Positions 7,841 to 17,678 of a DNA stretch of 37,856 nt are shown piece after piece. A program made the position numbers and the translations under genes. The DNA is from Verrucomicrobiia bacterium (lineage in GTDB: Bacteria > Verrucomicrobiota > Verrucomicrobiia > Limisphaerales > UBA11358): contig JASHPN010000103.1 in assembly GCA_030038175.1 (NCBI GenBank), positions 1 through 37,856 on the forward strand. Direction: 5' to 3'. Positions within the stretch are counted from its first letter, which is position 1. Each line of letters begins with the position of its first letter. Under the pieces are notes generated by a model. It did not search any database, had not been told where the DNA came from, and worked only from the letters and a program-made list of their open reading frames with translations.

Positions 7841-10021
7841 CTACAAAATTCGGGCCTGCAACGTTTGGGTAATTTCCGCGCTGGACCGGCCAATCATGAT
7901 GTCCAACGTCCCGGGTTCCACGGTGCGTTTCATCTGAAGATTCCAGACGCAGAGTTCCGCGGGCCCCAGCGCGAAGCTGAGGGTCCGTTTTTCGCCCGGA
8001 TCAAGGCGCACCCTTTTGAAAGCGCGCAATTCCTTTGCCGGGGTGGACATAAATGCGAGGGATTGGCGGGTATAAAGTTGCACCACTTCGTCCCCGGCGC
8101 GGGAACCGGTATTTTCCACGTCCACGGAAACGGTCAACGTCTCTCCCGGTTGAATCGCGGATGCGGATAATTTGGCGTTGGAGTATTTGAAGGTGGTGTA
8201 GCTCAACCCGAACCCGAACGGGAACCGCGGCTTTTCCATATTATCCCCATAGCGTCCACTGGGCCGAGTCGAATAGTAAATGGGAACCTGCCCGACCTCT
8301 TTTGGAAAGGTAATCGGCAGCCGGCCGGCGGGGTTATAGTCTCCGAACAAAACCTCCGCAACGGCCTGTCCGCCTTCCTGTCCCGGGTACCAGGCCTGCA
8401 CGACGGCCGGCACTTTTTCCAGCCATGATTCCATCGTGACCGGAGCGCCCGTACATAACACAACGACCACCGGCAGATGGCGCGCCGCCAAATCGAGAAT
8501 GAGTTGTTCCTGCACCTGGGGCAAGGTTAGTTGGGTCCGGTCCATGCCTTCACCTTCTTTGATGGTTGCCACGACGATTACGGCGCTCGCGTCGGCGGGC
8601 ACTTCTTTAGAATCGTCGTATCTTTCCAAGTGGATTACCTGGCATTCGGGCGCCACTTTGGCCAATCCATCCGATAATGAAATGGAGTGTCCTTCCCATT
8701 GGCCCCGGTATGTGCCGGTGTAGTCGCCCAACGGCAGGTTCGTCGGCCCAATCACGACTAATTTCCTGGCCGTCCCTTTATCCAACGGCAGGAAACCATT
8801 CCGGTTTTTCAGAAGAACGATCGCTTCCCGCGCCGCCTGGAGGGCCAATTCCCGGTGCTCGGGCGTCTGTACCAGATGGTCCGCGGCCGACTCATCCGCG
8901 TAGGGTTTTTCAAATAATCCCAGGTCAAACTTAAGCTTCAGCAAGCGGGCCACGCTCCGGTCCAGCAGCGCCGGTGAAACTTCTCCCTGCCCGACGGCCG
9001 CCACGACATTGGTGCTGCTCGGCAAATCCACATCCAGGCCGGCTTTCAAGTAATCGGAAACCACTTCGTCCGCTGGTATCTGCAATTTGTGCCGTGCTTC
9101 GATTCCCGCCACCGCTCCGTAATCACCGCAAACGATTCCGTCGAATCCCCAATCTCCCCGAAGCACATCGTTGAGCAGCCATGAGTTCATGGCGCAGGGC
9201 ACGCCGTCAATGGAGCTGTAGGCCGCCATGACGCTGCGGGCCTTTCCGTCGCGCACAGCCACTTCAAACGGATAAAGATCCACCGCTCGCAAATACCGCT
9301 CGGAATAATAGACGGGGCCCGAATCACGGCCTCCCTCGCCATAATCCGCCACAAAATGTTTTAACATGCAGGCCACGCCATTGGATTCGATGGCCTTGAC
9401 ATAGGCCAATCCCATCTGCGCGGTCAGCCACGGGTCTTCGCCGTACGTTTCTTCCGTGCGGCCCCAGCGCGGATCGCGGGTGATATTGAGCACCGGCGCC
9501 AGGGTTAGCCGCACGCCGACGGCCCGCAATTCCTGGCCAATCGCTCCCGCGGCCCGGCCCGCCAGGTCGGGGTCCCAGGTGGCGGCCATGGCGATGGACT
9601 GCGGAAAGACCGTCGCGTCTCCCCAACAGGCGCCATGCAATGATTCTTCATTCATCAGGATTGGGATCCCCAGACGTGTCCGTTCCACCGCACGACGCTG
9701 GTCTTCGTTAATCAAATGGGCAACCTCTGACGGCGTCAACCGTTTGGTTTTCTGCGCAAAATGTCCAACTTCGCGCATGAGTCCAATTCCGGGATGCGCC
9801 TCTCCGGTTTTTCCGCCCAGGGGAAAACCATCCACGAGTTGCCAGGCTTTCTCTTCCGGGGTCATGCGAGAGAGGAGGTCATTCACGCGCTGATCGGCGG
9901 GCAATTGCGGATTGAGATAAGCCGGAACGCCGTTTGTTCCGTGCCCTGACTGGCCGGTTTCCGTCGCGAGAGCGGCGGCAATAAAAAACAAACCGACCGA
10001 CACTTTGAATAACGATTTCAT
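7841..10021 (-). CDS. GH3 beta-glucosidase-type glycoside hydrolase
   Basis: Exported GH3 enzyme of 726 residues that should release terminal beta-linked sugars from oligosaccharides. A signal peptide (about 1-20) precedes the N-terminal TIM-barrel domain, with the hallmark RWGRTEETYGEDP (185-197), KHF (221-223) and the nucleophile Asp300 in GIVCGDYGAV. The alpha/beta sandwich domain begins near residue 385 (AREAIVLLKN) and carries the EGEGMDR loop expected to supply the acid/base. A C-terminal fibronectin-III-like domain starts near the SYTTFKYS segment. All parts of the common BglX-like layout are present and no key residue is missing. The gene is 69 bp from the Tat-rhamnosidase upstream and 79 bp from the tandem glycosidase downstream, so co-transcription is likely. 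GH3 also includes xylosidases, so the exact sugar is uncertain. Confidence 0.9.
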   Translation of the reverse strand: MKSLFKVSVGLFFIAAALATETGQSGHGTNGVPAYLNPQLPADQRVNDLLSRMTPEEKAWQLVDGFPLGGKTGEAHPGIGLMREVGHFAQKTKRLTPSEVAHLINEDQRRAVERTRLGIPILMNEESLHGACWGDATVFPQSIAMAATWDPDLAGRAAGAIGQELRAVGVRLTLAPVLNITRDPRWGRTEETYGEDPWLTAQMGLAYVKAIESNGVACMLKHFVADYGEGGRDSGPVYYSERYLRAVDLYPFEVAVRDGKARSVMAAYSSIDGVPCAMNSWLLNDVLRGDWGFDGIVCGDYGAVAGIEARHKLQIPADEVVSDYLKAGLDVDLPSSTNVVAAVGQGEVSPALLDRSVARLLKLKFDLGLFEKPYADESAADHLVQTPEHRELALQAAREAIVLLKNRNGFLPLDKGTARKLVVIGPTNLPLGDYTGTYRGQWEGHSISLSDGLAKVAPECQVIHLERYDDSKEVPADASAVIVVATIKEGEGMDRTQLTLPQVQEQLILDLAARHLPVVVVLCTGAPVTMESWLEKVPAVVQAWYPGQEGGQAVAEVLFGDYNPAGRLPITFPKEVGQVPIYYSTRPSGRYGDNMEKPRFPFGFGLSYTTFKYSNAKLSASAIQPGETLTVSVDVENTGSRAGDEVVQLYTRQSLAFMSTPAKELRAFKRVRLDPGEKRTLSFALGPAELCVWNLQMKRTVEPGTLDIMIGRSSAEITQTLQARIL

Positions 10022-10090
10022 CTTATTTCTTTATCGCAGGTTGAAAATCCAACGGCAAAAGCATTTGAAACTCTCAATAATTCATTTTTG

Positions 10091-12721
10091 CTATATGAGC
10101 TTTAGGCGCAAATTGAGCGAACCGCCGGACGGCAGCCTGAAGCGGCGACAGCCCGCCGGCGCGGGTCCGGCGGCATTCGGCAGTTCGATGGCCTCGTCCT
10201 GTGGCACAATCAATTCACCCTGTCCGCCGGGCGGCCATTGCAAGTCCACCTCGCGTTCGCCCGACTTGCCGCGTGAGCGCAGACTTATCGGACCGCGCAC
10301 GGTAAATGCCGTTGCCTCAAATTCCTCCAAATCGCCGAATTGCGGGCGAAGTTCGAAGCGCTTGAACCCGGGTTCCAATGGTTTGAGTCCCATCAATCCC
10401 TGGTAGGCAATATAGAGCGGCACCACCCCGCAATGGCTCCATTGGTCGGGAGAATCAGGCCGGGCCTGCCAGTTCTCCTGCAAAGTGTTGTTTTCCTTGA
10501 CGGAGCGCAAGGTGGCCCAACGCCGCCGAAGGTCCGTTACAATGGCATCTCCGCGTCCGCCTTTGGCCAATGCCCACATGCGCCAGCATTGATTGGCCGG
10601 ATAGGAAAAACCCATCTCGGGAGGACACTTCACCAGAGAATCCAGCGCGGCGGCCGTGTGGTTGCCTGGACACTGGTCAAAGAGAATGGACGTTGCCAGG
10701 GAACGGTCGCATGTGCGCGGCGTTTTGTCCTGGTCGAGCCACGGCAGGTTATTGATAAAAAGCCCTTGTTCCACGCTCCAAAACCGGCGGACAGTCGCCC
10801 GGGTAAGCTCCTTGCCAAATCGTTCAACGGCTTTTGCCTGCCGGTCATCTCCAAAAGAGCGGCAAATGGGCGCCAGCGCCTGTTCCATTGCCGCGGCCAC
10901 ATACAGGTTAAACGCGCATTGCTTGTGTCGCTGTTGTTGATAGGCGTTATGATCCATCCAGACACAGGGAATGCCGAGATTTTCAACCGGCAACAGGCCG
11001 TCAGGGCCCTGCAAGCCCTGGAGATATTGGGCAAAGCGCAACAGGCGCGGATAGGGTTCCTTCAACGCTCCCAAATCGCCGGTATAAAAATAATGATGCC
11101 GGCAATCGAGCATAAATCCCACGCCATGATCCAGAATCGAGCCCCATTGGGAAAGATCAAGCTGCCGTTCCATGAGCCGGGCCAGACGGTCATAGGCGGG
11201 CCAGCAGTCCAAAAAATAACCCTCTTTGGTCATGCCCTGGCTCCAGGTCGTCAGGTAACGGCGGACCAGGCGCGGTTCGCCGACTGCCAGATGCACCGCG
11301 TGCATTTGGTGGCCGCCATCGCCGCTGTATTGCTGGCGCTCGCGCGCCATGCCGTCCACGAGCGTTTCCTGGGCGCAATTATTGAGAGTGTTCATTGACG
11401 CATCGAACAGACGTTGGAGCAGGGGATCGCTCGTGCGCAGGACGGGTGTATTGGGCCATGGAAAAACGCGCCGCCGCACTCGAATATTGGAGATATTGAC
11501 CGGTCCTTTGGCGTTATAGATATGGAGCTGGACCCAGCGCAAGCTTTCGAAATCGAAGGTCTCGAAGTCGTTTTTGCCCTCGCGGCAAATGAACCGGGTC
11601 CAGGAGTCAAAATGGGTGTTTAAAAGCGGCGGGCCGCCCGTGGCATGGGCTTCATGAACCAGGAGTTCGATGGTTGTGCCTGCAGGCGCTTCAATCGCAA
11701 AGCCGGGCCAGCCCACCACTTGTTCGGCAAGTTCAAATGTCAGCGCGGCAGACTGGCCGCCATCCAGTTCCACCCGCCATTGGCCGGGAGCATTTTCGAT
11801 GGCCAAATCCGCGCGTCGCGCATGAAAGGCGTTCGGGATACGATAATCGAAGTAGTCCCGTGGCGGGACGCGCCAATCCAGCCAATAGGCTTCAGCCAGT
11901 TTGGTGACGGGCACAAACGATTCCCGCATGGCGGGAATGCTGCGGGGCCGCAGTTCGGCATCGGAAGGCCCCCGGTCTAACTCGAGCATGTATTCGGGAT
12001 AACTGGTTGAAAGCGCGGGCTGGTTCGGAGAACCCGTCAACGGCATCGCGCCAACCCAATGGGAATCCATTTGAAAATCCGGGCTGGACCAATTTTGCGG
12101 ATAAAGCCGGGCGTCAAACTCCTCTTGTAACGCCCGCAAGTACCAGCGCTTGGGGTGCCCCAAACTCCATGCCCGGCAAAGCAGGGTCTGCCATGATTCG
12201 TCTGAGACGAGCCGCTCAACTGTCCCGTCCGCGTGCTCGATTTCCAGCCAGAAAAGGAAGCCCGGTTTGCCGAGGGGCCACGTGCCATCGCCACTGCCGT
12301 AAAACAACACGGTGGCGCCCAGCACATTTTCTCCCGGTTGCAGATCATCCGTCAGGTCCACCGGATCCGCCTCGGTCCAGCGAGGATCGCACGGCGCCGG
12401 TCCCCATTGCACGCGTCTGCCGTTGACTTCAAGCCGATAACGGCTGTCAGCGCAAATCCAGCCGGTGGCGCGACGAGGCCTGGCGTGTAAGGCCAATGAT
12501 TGACGAAATAGAACAAACGTGTTTGGCAGCGTGCGCCCCGAGGGATACCAAACCCAGCGGGCCGGGGAGAGGTCCGGGAGCGTGGCCCTGGAATTATCGG
12601 GCGAAGAAGCCGGCTGGATAAGCCTGGCGGACGAATTTGCCGGATCGGCAGAAGCGGCCTGTGCCAACAGGAGGGAACCGCCGGCCGCCGCGGATGTTTT
12701 AATAAATTCGCGCCGGTTCAC
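10091..12721 (-). CDS. Tat-exported GH78 alpha-L-rhamnosidase
   Basis: Predicted alpha-L-rhamnosidase of 876 residues, removing terminal L-rhamnose from glycans. It starts with GTG and a twin-arginine signal (NRREFIK, then a small-residue hydrophobic stretch to about 25), so it should be exported folded. Residues about 54-185 form the beta-sandwich N-terminal domain of bacterial rhamnosidases, with WVW, a DSRYRLEVNGRRV strand and a DLQPGENVL turn. The catalytic (alpha/alpha)6 barrel (about 425-780) carries the family signature around DGMARERQQYSGD (456-468), and a C-terminal beta domain follows. It heads a four-gene minus-strand operon (rhamnosidase, GH3 and two six-hairpin proteins). A promoter with a palindromic operator lies 58-110 bp upstream. 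The same N-terminal domain type recurs in the histidine kinase at 26737-28233. Confidence 0.87.
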   Translation of the reverse strand: MNRREFIKTSAAAGGSLLLAQAASADPANSSARLIQPASSPDNSRATLPDLSPARWVWYPSGRTLPNTFVLFRQSLALHARPRRATGWICADSRYRLEVNGRRVQWGPAPCDPRWTEADPVDLTDDLQPGENVLGATVLFYGSGDGTWPLGKPGFLFWLEIEHADGTVERLVSDESWQTLLCRAWSLGHPKRWYLRALQEEFDARLYPQNWSSPDFQMDSHWVGAMPLTGSPNQPALSTSYPEYMLELDRGPSDAELRPRSIPAMRESFVPVTKLAEAYWLDWRVPPRDYFDYRIPNAFHARRADLAIENAPGQWRVELDGGQSAALTFELAEQVVGWPGFAIEAPAGTTIELLVHEAHATGGPPLLNTHFDSWTRFICREGKNDFETFDFESLRWVQLHIYNAKGPVNISNIRVRRRVFPWPNTPVLRTSDPLLQRLFDASMNTLNNCAQETLVDGMARERQQYSGDGGHQMHAVHLAVGEPRLVRRYLTTWSQGMTKEGYFLDCWPAYDRLARLMERQLDLSQWGSILDHGVGFMLDCRHHYFYTGDLGALKEPYPRLLRFAQYLQGLQGPDGLLPVENLGIPCVWMDHNAYQQQRHKQCAFNLYVAAAMEQALAPICRSFGDDRQAKAVERFGKELTRATVRRFWSVEQGLFINNLPWLDQDKTPRTCDRSLATSILFDQCPGNHTAAALDSLVKCPPEMGFSYPANQCWRMWALAKGGRGDAIVTDLRRRWATLRSVKENNTLQENWQARPDSPDQWSHCGVVPLYIAYQGLMGLKPLEPGFKRFELRPQFGDLEEFEATAFTVRGPISLRSRGKSGEREVDLQWPPGGQGELIVPQDEAIELPNAAGPAPAGCRRFRLPSGGSLNLRLKLI

Positions 12722-12785
12722 AGTGAACGAAGCTTTTTTTGTCGTGAATCGCCATTTTCATTTTGTCTGTATGATTTGTCAGGCA

Positions 12786-12830
12786 TTTTGACTATCTATT
12801 TGCCCTCGTGCCAATACCCTCAAATGGGTC
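12786..12830 (-). promoter_or_regulatory. Promoter and NarL-like operator of the rhamnosidase/GH3 operon (site A)
   Basis: On the minus strand a palindromic 7-2-7 element (TACCCTC-AA-ATGGGTC read on the plus strand, 12815-12830) abuts a -35-like TTGGCA (12809-12814). Exactly 17 bp further is a -10-like TCAAAA (12786-12791). The predicted start of transcription is near 12779, about 58 nt before the GTG start codon. The dyad centre falls near -44, where a class II activator would bind. The whole arrangement is repeated with identical spacing at 24081-24125. Confidence 0.62.
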
Positions 12831-12872
12831 ATTGGGAACGCAAGCGGAAACGGGGATTATGGATTGAAATCT

Positions 12873-15230
12873 TCAATTTTCCCTGATTCGGTAGAACTGC
12901 TGGGTATTGGTTGCATTAATTGTCAGCGGCGAGACGGCTCCCGTGACGTCAGTATAAGGGCCGGTCACATTGGTGGCCGTTTGCAGCGTTCCATAATCCC
13001 AATTCAATTGAATCCCGCCGCCGAGGCCGTTCGAGACCACGAGCGACTCCGCCGGCGAAACCGCGATCACGGATAAAATTCCGTTCGTCAGATTATTTGT
13101 GTTCCACTCCAGACCGGAGTTTAAGGGCGGAAGCGTCAGGGTCGAAAAACTTCCGGACGAACTGCCGACGTTGAAGAGCGTGAAACTCTGTCCGGCCGAT
13201 AACGTGCCGCCGAGGTTTTCCACGTAGAGCGTGCCGCCGCAATTCAAAGTGCCGGCGACGTTAACCTGGTCATTCGTTAGCGGCGGTCCCGGATTGATCT
13301 CCAGGTAAGTGGTGCTGCCCGGTGACAGGGTCAGGTTGCCGCCAAAGGAAAGGGTTCCAATGGCGTTGGCAATGGCGGCGCCGGGCGTGAGCTCGCAGCC
13401 CGATTCGAGCACGGTATTTCCCGCGATCGTGCCGGTGCCGGATAGGGCGCCGCCATTGACCGCCAGCGGCCCGGCCAGCGAGCCATTAACAAACAATGTT
13501 CCGCGCGAGTTAGTCGTGCTGCCGGTGAACGTATTTATTCCGGAAAGGGTGAGTGAACCGGCGTTGGTCTTGACGAGGCTGAGCGGCGAGGCGCTGCCGT
13601 TTTGGATCGAACCAGGGATGGCAAAACTTGCGTTGCCTTGCACCGTGAGCGTTCGCGCTCCGGTCGCGCCGGCGCCCGCGGAAACAGTTCCCCCAATCGT
13701 GAGGGTCCCGGAGTCGGCCTGGAGCAAATAATTTGACCCGCCGCCCATCAAGGTCAATCCTCCGGCCAGTGAACTGTTGCCCCTGAGACTTTCGATCGAG
13801 ACCGCGCTCGAATTGCGTCCCGCCAGGCTGATGTTGCAGGGAATGACGATGTTATTGGATAAATCAAGCGCGGACACGCCCATCCCGGTGTTGCGAATGC
13901 CGATCGAAGAAACATTGGTCACGGCGGCCGCGCTGGCGATCAACACAACGCCGTCATTGTTCGAGCTGCTGCCGCTATCCACGTCGAGCGTGCCGGAAAA
14001 ACTGTTCGTGCCGTTCAAAACCAGTATGCCCCAGGAACTCTTCGCCAGTGTCGCTGACCCCGAAAGGCCGCCCGTATCCGTCAAAATATTGCCCGGATTG
14101 TTGATGCCCACGGTCCAGGTCTGGTTCGCGGCAACGTTTATCGGCACGGCCAGCGTCACGTTATGGTTCGCCTCCGACGCGTCAATGCCGCCCGCGCCCA
14201 GGGTCAAGGTGTTGGTATCGGTGATGGAAAAAGTCCCGGTGGAAGGAAGAAAAATAAGCCCGTCCGCCGTGATGTTTTGCCCCAGGGCCATGCTATAATT
14301 GGCCGCGCATTGATAGGTAAACATCAAATCGCTGTTGGCCGCGGGCGCCTGGTTCGATACCCAATTGGCCGCATTGGTCCAGTACGCGGAAGTGGCGCCG
14401 GTCCATAAACTGGCGGTGGCGGATGCCGGCGCGTAATAGCGCACATAATCCACGAGCATTTGGATCTGGCTGTTGGCCTGGCTCGGATACCCGCCCGCCG
14501 GGATCGTGCCGGCGTAACTGCCGGATTCCACTTCCGAGGTCAGGCGAATGAACTGGAGCGCCGATGAGACCAGGTACTGTGACGTCGTCCAGGTAATGTT
14601 GCCGTCCAGGTAAAAGGTGTAACTGTTGGATGTCCACAAAAGGCCGTAGGTGTGGAAGCCGCTGGCAACGCCAAGATCTCCCGAACTATAAACGGCGCTT
14701 TGCTCCGAGTTGCCGTAGCCATCCCAATGCAATGCATTGTCGCCTCCATTATTGTAGGTTTCGTTGTTATCTCCCGTCACATCCACATGCTCGAAAATAT
14801 CTATTTCCACGCCGTTGGTGGGATCGGTATTGGTGTTGCCCAGCGTGCCGTCGGGTTGGACGTTCATCATCCACGGTGTTTGCAACCAAAAGGCTGACCA
14901 CTGGCCGGGTGCGTTGGAAAACTCGATGCTCGCTTCGTAATAACCGTACCCGGCTGACATCAGGTTTTGGGTGTCAATGAAGCCGGTAAAATTGGTGCCG
15001 CCGCTGGTGTAGGTGGTGATGACCAGGTTGCCATTCGCCACGCTCACGGCCGCGGAGGTGTCGTAGGCGGAATTGCGCGGGCCGTTGCGGGCATATTCCC
15101 AGTTCGCGGTGTTCAGGCTATTGCCGTTGAATTCATCCGACCAGACCAGCGCATAGCCCGGAGGAGGGCTGGCGCTGCTGCGATGGACGGCGCCAAAGCC
15201 AATCAACGCCAGGATTGAAATCTTCCACAT
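12873..15230 (-). CDS. GH16 beta-glucanase fused to autotransporter-like beta-strand repeats
   Basis: Secreted GH16 enzyme of 785 residues, probably cutting beta-1,3 or mixed beta-glucans such as laminarin. After a signal peptide (about 1-20) the catalytic jelly roll spans about 25-275 with WSDEFNG near the start and the E-I-D-I-F-E catalytic motif at 142-147 (nucleophile Glu142, acid/base Glu147). Residues about 300-715 are Gly/Asn/Thr-rich repeats of the autotransporter-associated beta-strand type (GSLTLSGINTFTGSTTNSRG, GTGTIAGNTVLESG). A tail of about 60 residues ending QQFYRIREN resembles the end of the LamG protein at 20198-23992. No beta-barrel translocator follows, so this is not a classical autotransporter. 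I chose ATG at 15230 because it puts the signal peptide at the N-terminus; ATGs at 15260 and 15296 are possible and would abut or overlap the GH92 gene upstream, with which it is probably co-transcribed. Confidence 0.85.
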   Translation of the reverse strand: MWKISILALIGFGAVHRSSASPPPGYALVWSDEFNGNSLNTANWEYARNGPRNSAYDTSAAVSVANGNLVITTYTSGGTNFTGFIDTQNLMSAGYGYYEASIEFSNAPGQWSAFWLQTPWMMNVQPDGTLGNTNTDPTNGVEIDIFEHVDVTGDNNETYNNGGDNALHWDGYGNSEQSAVYSSGDLGVASGFHTYGLLWTSNSYTFYLDGNITWTTSQYLVSSALQFIRLTSEVESGSYAGTIPAGGYPSQANSQIQMLVDYVRYYAPASATASLWTGATSAYWTNAANWVSNQAPAANSDLMFTYQCAANYSMALGQNITADGLIFLPSTGTFSITDTNTLTLGAGGIDASEANHNVTLAVPINVAANQTWTVGINNPGNILTDTGGLSGSATLAKSSWGILVLNGTNSFSGTLDVDSGSSSNNDGVVLIASAAAVTNVSSIGIRNTGMGVSALDLSNNIVIPCNISLAGRNSSAVSIESLRGNSSLAGGLTLMGGGSNYLLQADSGTLTIGGTVSAGAGATGARTLTVQGNASFAIPGSIQNGSASPLSLVKTNAGSLTLSGINTFTGSTTNSRGTLFVNGSLAGPLAVNGGALSGTGTIAGNTVLESGCELTPGAAIANAIGTLSFGGNLTLSPGSTTYLEINPGPPLTNDQVNVAGTLNCGGTLYVENLGGTLSAGQSFTLFNVGSSSGSFSTLTLPPLNSGLEWNTNNLTNGILSVIAVSPAESLVVSNGLGGGIQLNWDYGTLQTATNVTGPYTDVTGAVSPLTINATNTQQFYRIREN

Positions 15231-15261
15231 CGCTTTCACATTTGCATGAATACCGGCCATA

Positions 15262-17658
15262 TCAGTTGCTCGACGCCGATGGCGGCGGGCTTTCAATTCC
15301 CCAGGACGTGTTGGGTTGATTTGTGAGCGTCAATTCCAGGCGCCCGCCGTGAATAATATCCGCCCAGTTGATCCAACAGCGGGTAAGGCCTTTGCCGTTC
15401 AAGGCTGCCGAATCAATGTACGTGTTTTTTGCCGGATCGCCATTAACGTCTATTTCGAATGTGTCCCCCGGATAATATTTGCGGTCGAGATGGATTTGCA
15501 CTTTGCTGAACAAGGGGGCGCCCAACTGCATTGTGGGATGAATGGCCGTTCCGCCCTGGACATCGAACAGCCCGATTCCCGCGAGCACGAGCCAGCCCCC
15601 CATTTGGCCCTGGTCTTCATCCTGCCCGTAGCCGTAGCCGTGAAACGCCTCGGTTCCGTAAAAGACATCGCAAACGCGGCGAACCCAATACTGGGTCAGC
15701 CACGGTCTGCCGCTGTAATTGAACAACCAGGGCATCTCCAGGCAAGGTTCGTTTCCCTGATTGTACGTGCTTTCCAGGCCCGAAAAGGCGTCCGCGGTCA
15801 CCCCGCCATCAAACATTTCCTTTTCCGATTGCTTGAAGGCAAAATCCAGCCGTTGGTTGAATTTGTCCGCGCCGATCCTGCGAATCAGTCCAGCCGGGTC
15901 GTGCGGAACGTAATATAAATATTGATATGCGTTGCCCTCCTGAAATCCTTTCCAGGGCCGTTTCGGATCAAAATCGGCAATGAATTTCCCATCAGCGCCC
16001 CTGGGCCGGATAAAACCGGTCTGCGGATCAAACAAACGTTCCCAACCCCGGGAAAGGTTCATCAGGCGCTGATATTCCGGGGTCTTGCCCAGCGCCTTTG
16101 CGAATTGCGCGGCCGCATAGGCTGAAAAACTGTATTCCAGGGTATGCGATGCCGAATAGGGAGAACCTTCCGACGCGCCGGCATACAATTCTCCCTGAGC
16201 GGCGATTTGCGGCACGTAGCCGTGGTCCAGAAATGCTTTGGTGTCCGGCTTGCCGACGCCCAGAGGACGATTTTGCCATCCTGTCTCATTTTTCAAGACG
16301 GCGTTCCATGCTTCCTGAATGTTATAATCGCGAATCCCGTATTCGTACGCGGTGCTGATGATTAATCCCATGAAATCGGTCCCGACGCCCGAAACAAATT
16401 TGCCCGTGGCGATCCCGTCCGGCAGCCAGCCGCAATCATGATACATTTGCAACTGGCATTGCACGAATTGGCTGTAGCAGTCAGGGTAGGCGAGGCCCCA
16501 CACCTGGGCCAGGTCCCAAAATGCGCCCCACATGGCGTCCGTATTGAAAAAATCGAATTTTGGAGTGCCATCCGCATTGAGTGGAATTTGGCCGACGCCG
16601 CCATCGTTTTTCGGATAGGCGCCATTGACGTCGCTCGCCAATCCCCGGCCCAGGAGCGCATGATAAAGACCGGTATAGAATTTGATTCGATTTGTTTCGG
16701 TTCCTCCTTCAACCTCGATTCGTCCGAGCATTTTTCGCCAACTGTTTTGATTGGCCTGCCGGGCCTCATCAAATGAAAGGCCGGACGCCTCGCGTTCCAG
16801 ATTGAGGCGCGCATTCGCAATGCTCGTATAAGATTGCCCCAACTTGACCACGATGCTTGTGCCGTTCGCGGCGGTGAAGTTCAAATACATTCCAGCGCCG
16901 GGTCCCTGGATAGCGTCTTCTCCCGGATGAAGCTCCTGCCCGCGGTACGTTCCGTAGCTGTCCGGCGCCTTGTCCAATTGCGCCACAAAATACATTTTCA
17001 CATACGCCCCTGGCTGATAAATCCGCGCGTACACAGGATGAGTGATCACAAATCCTTCGATTTCCCGCTGTCCGTTCCATTTGACATACGCATCGCTCAC
17101 CGGTCCGCTTTCTCCCTGCTGGTTGCCAATATCAAACAGCAGATGCGCATTTCCGGCATGTGGATACGTAAAACGAAAAAACGAAACTCGTGGAGTGGCC
17201 GTCAATTCGGCGCGAAGGTGGTATTTTTTTAAGATGACTGAATAATATCCGGGTTGGGCGACTTCATCTTTCTTGTCAAACGGCGAGCGGTAACCACCGG
17301 CGGAATTATCCGGCGGTCCCGGTTCGGTCACGAGTTTTCCCGCCGTCGGCATCAGCACGACGCCTCCCACTTGAAATTCATGGAAGCAGGCGAACCCCTC
17401 AATCGAAGTCTGAAGCCCATCGTAACCCACCGCCTCCCAGCCGGATTTGGTTCCCAGGTGCGCATCCGTGCAAGGGCCCGGCTTGGCCATCCCAAACGGA
17501 GCGGCCCCGGGCGTGAAGAAAAACCACCGCGATGCGGCCGATCCAATCCTCGGGTCCACCGATTGCAATGGTTCAGCCGCCGGCAGGGCAATCGTCACGA
17601 ACCAGAAACCGATCAAAAATAAACTTCTCAACAAAACGTTCTTTATGGGTGGCAGCAT
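15262..17658 (-). CDS. GH92 calcium-dependent alpha-mannosidase
   Basis: Exported exo-alpha-mannosidase of the GH92 family (798 residues), expected to remove alpha-mannose from glycans or mannoproteins. A signal peptide occupies about 1-28. The N-terminal beta-sandwich begins with VDPRIG and PGAAPFGMAKPGP. The catalytic domain has the EGNAYQY motif (574-580), containing the expected acid Glu, and the GQDEDQGQMGGW motif (678-689), a version of the family's GNxDxGQMS acidic loop. GNEP near 635 is also typical. The start at 17658 is preferred over an upstream ATG at 17721: it gives a clean signal peptide, AAGAGA lies just upstream, and the extra codons would be encoded by the inverted-repeat element at 17679-17837. 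The GH16 gene follows immediately. The first Asp of the usual acidic pair is replaced by Glu, a variation I believe occurs in the family. Confidence 0.88.
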   Translation of the reverse strand: MLPPIKNVLLRSLFLIGFWFVTIALPAAEPLQSVDPRIGSAASRWFFFTPGAAPFGMAKPGPCTDAHLGTKSGWEAVGYDGLQTSIEGFACFHEFQVGGVVLMPTAGKLVTEPGPPDNSAGGYRSPFDKKDEVAQPGYYSVILKKYHLRAELTATPRVSFFRFTYPHAGNAHLLFDIGNQQGESGPVSDAYVKWNGQREIEGFVITHPVYARIYQPGAYVKMYFVAQLDKAPDSYGTYRGQELHPGEDAIQGPGAGMYLNFTAANGTSIVVKLGQSYTSIANARLNLEREASGLSFDEARQANQNSWRKMLGRIEVEGGTETNRIKFYTGLYHALLGRGLASDVNGAYPKNDGGVGQIPLNADGTPKFDFFNTDAMWGAFWDLAQVWGLAYPDCYSQFVQCQLQMYHDCGWLPDGIATGKFVSGVGTDFMGLIISTAYEYGIRDYNIQEAWNAVLKNETGWQNRPLGVGKPDTKAFLDHGYVPQIAAQGELYAGASEGSPYSASHTLEYSFSAYAAAQFAKALGKTPEYQRLMNLSRGWERLFDPQTGFIRPRGADGKFIADFDPKRPWKGFQEGNAYQYLYYVPHDPAGLIRRIGADKFNQRLDFAFKQSEKEMFDGGVTADAFSGLESTYNQGNEPCLEMPWLFNYSGRPWLTQYWVRRVCDVFYGTEAFHGYGYGQDEDQGQMGGWLVLAGIGLFDVQGGTAIHPTMQLGAPLFSKVQIHLDRKYYPGDTFEIDVNGDPAKNTYIDSAALNGKGLTRCWINWADIIHGGRLELTLTNQPNTSWGIESPPPSASSN

Positions 17659-17678
17659 GGTTCTCTTAAACGCGTTTC

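Noticed and set aside
12786-12830. Sigma-54 promoter suggested by TTGGCAC
   Set aside because: The GC pair expected 12 bases further is absent at both site A and site B, whereas a 17-bp -35/-10 spacing is conserved.
12873-15230. Classical type V autotransporter
   Set aside because: The repeats are of autotransporter type, but the C-terminus is a short FYR-ending tail with no beta-barrel translocator.
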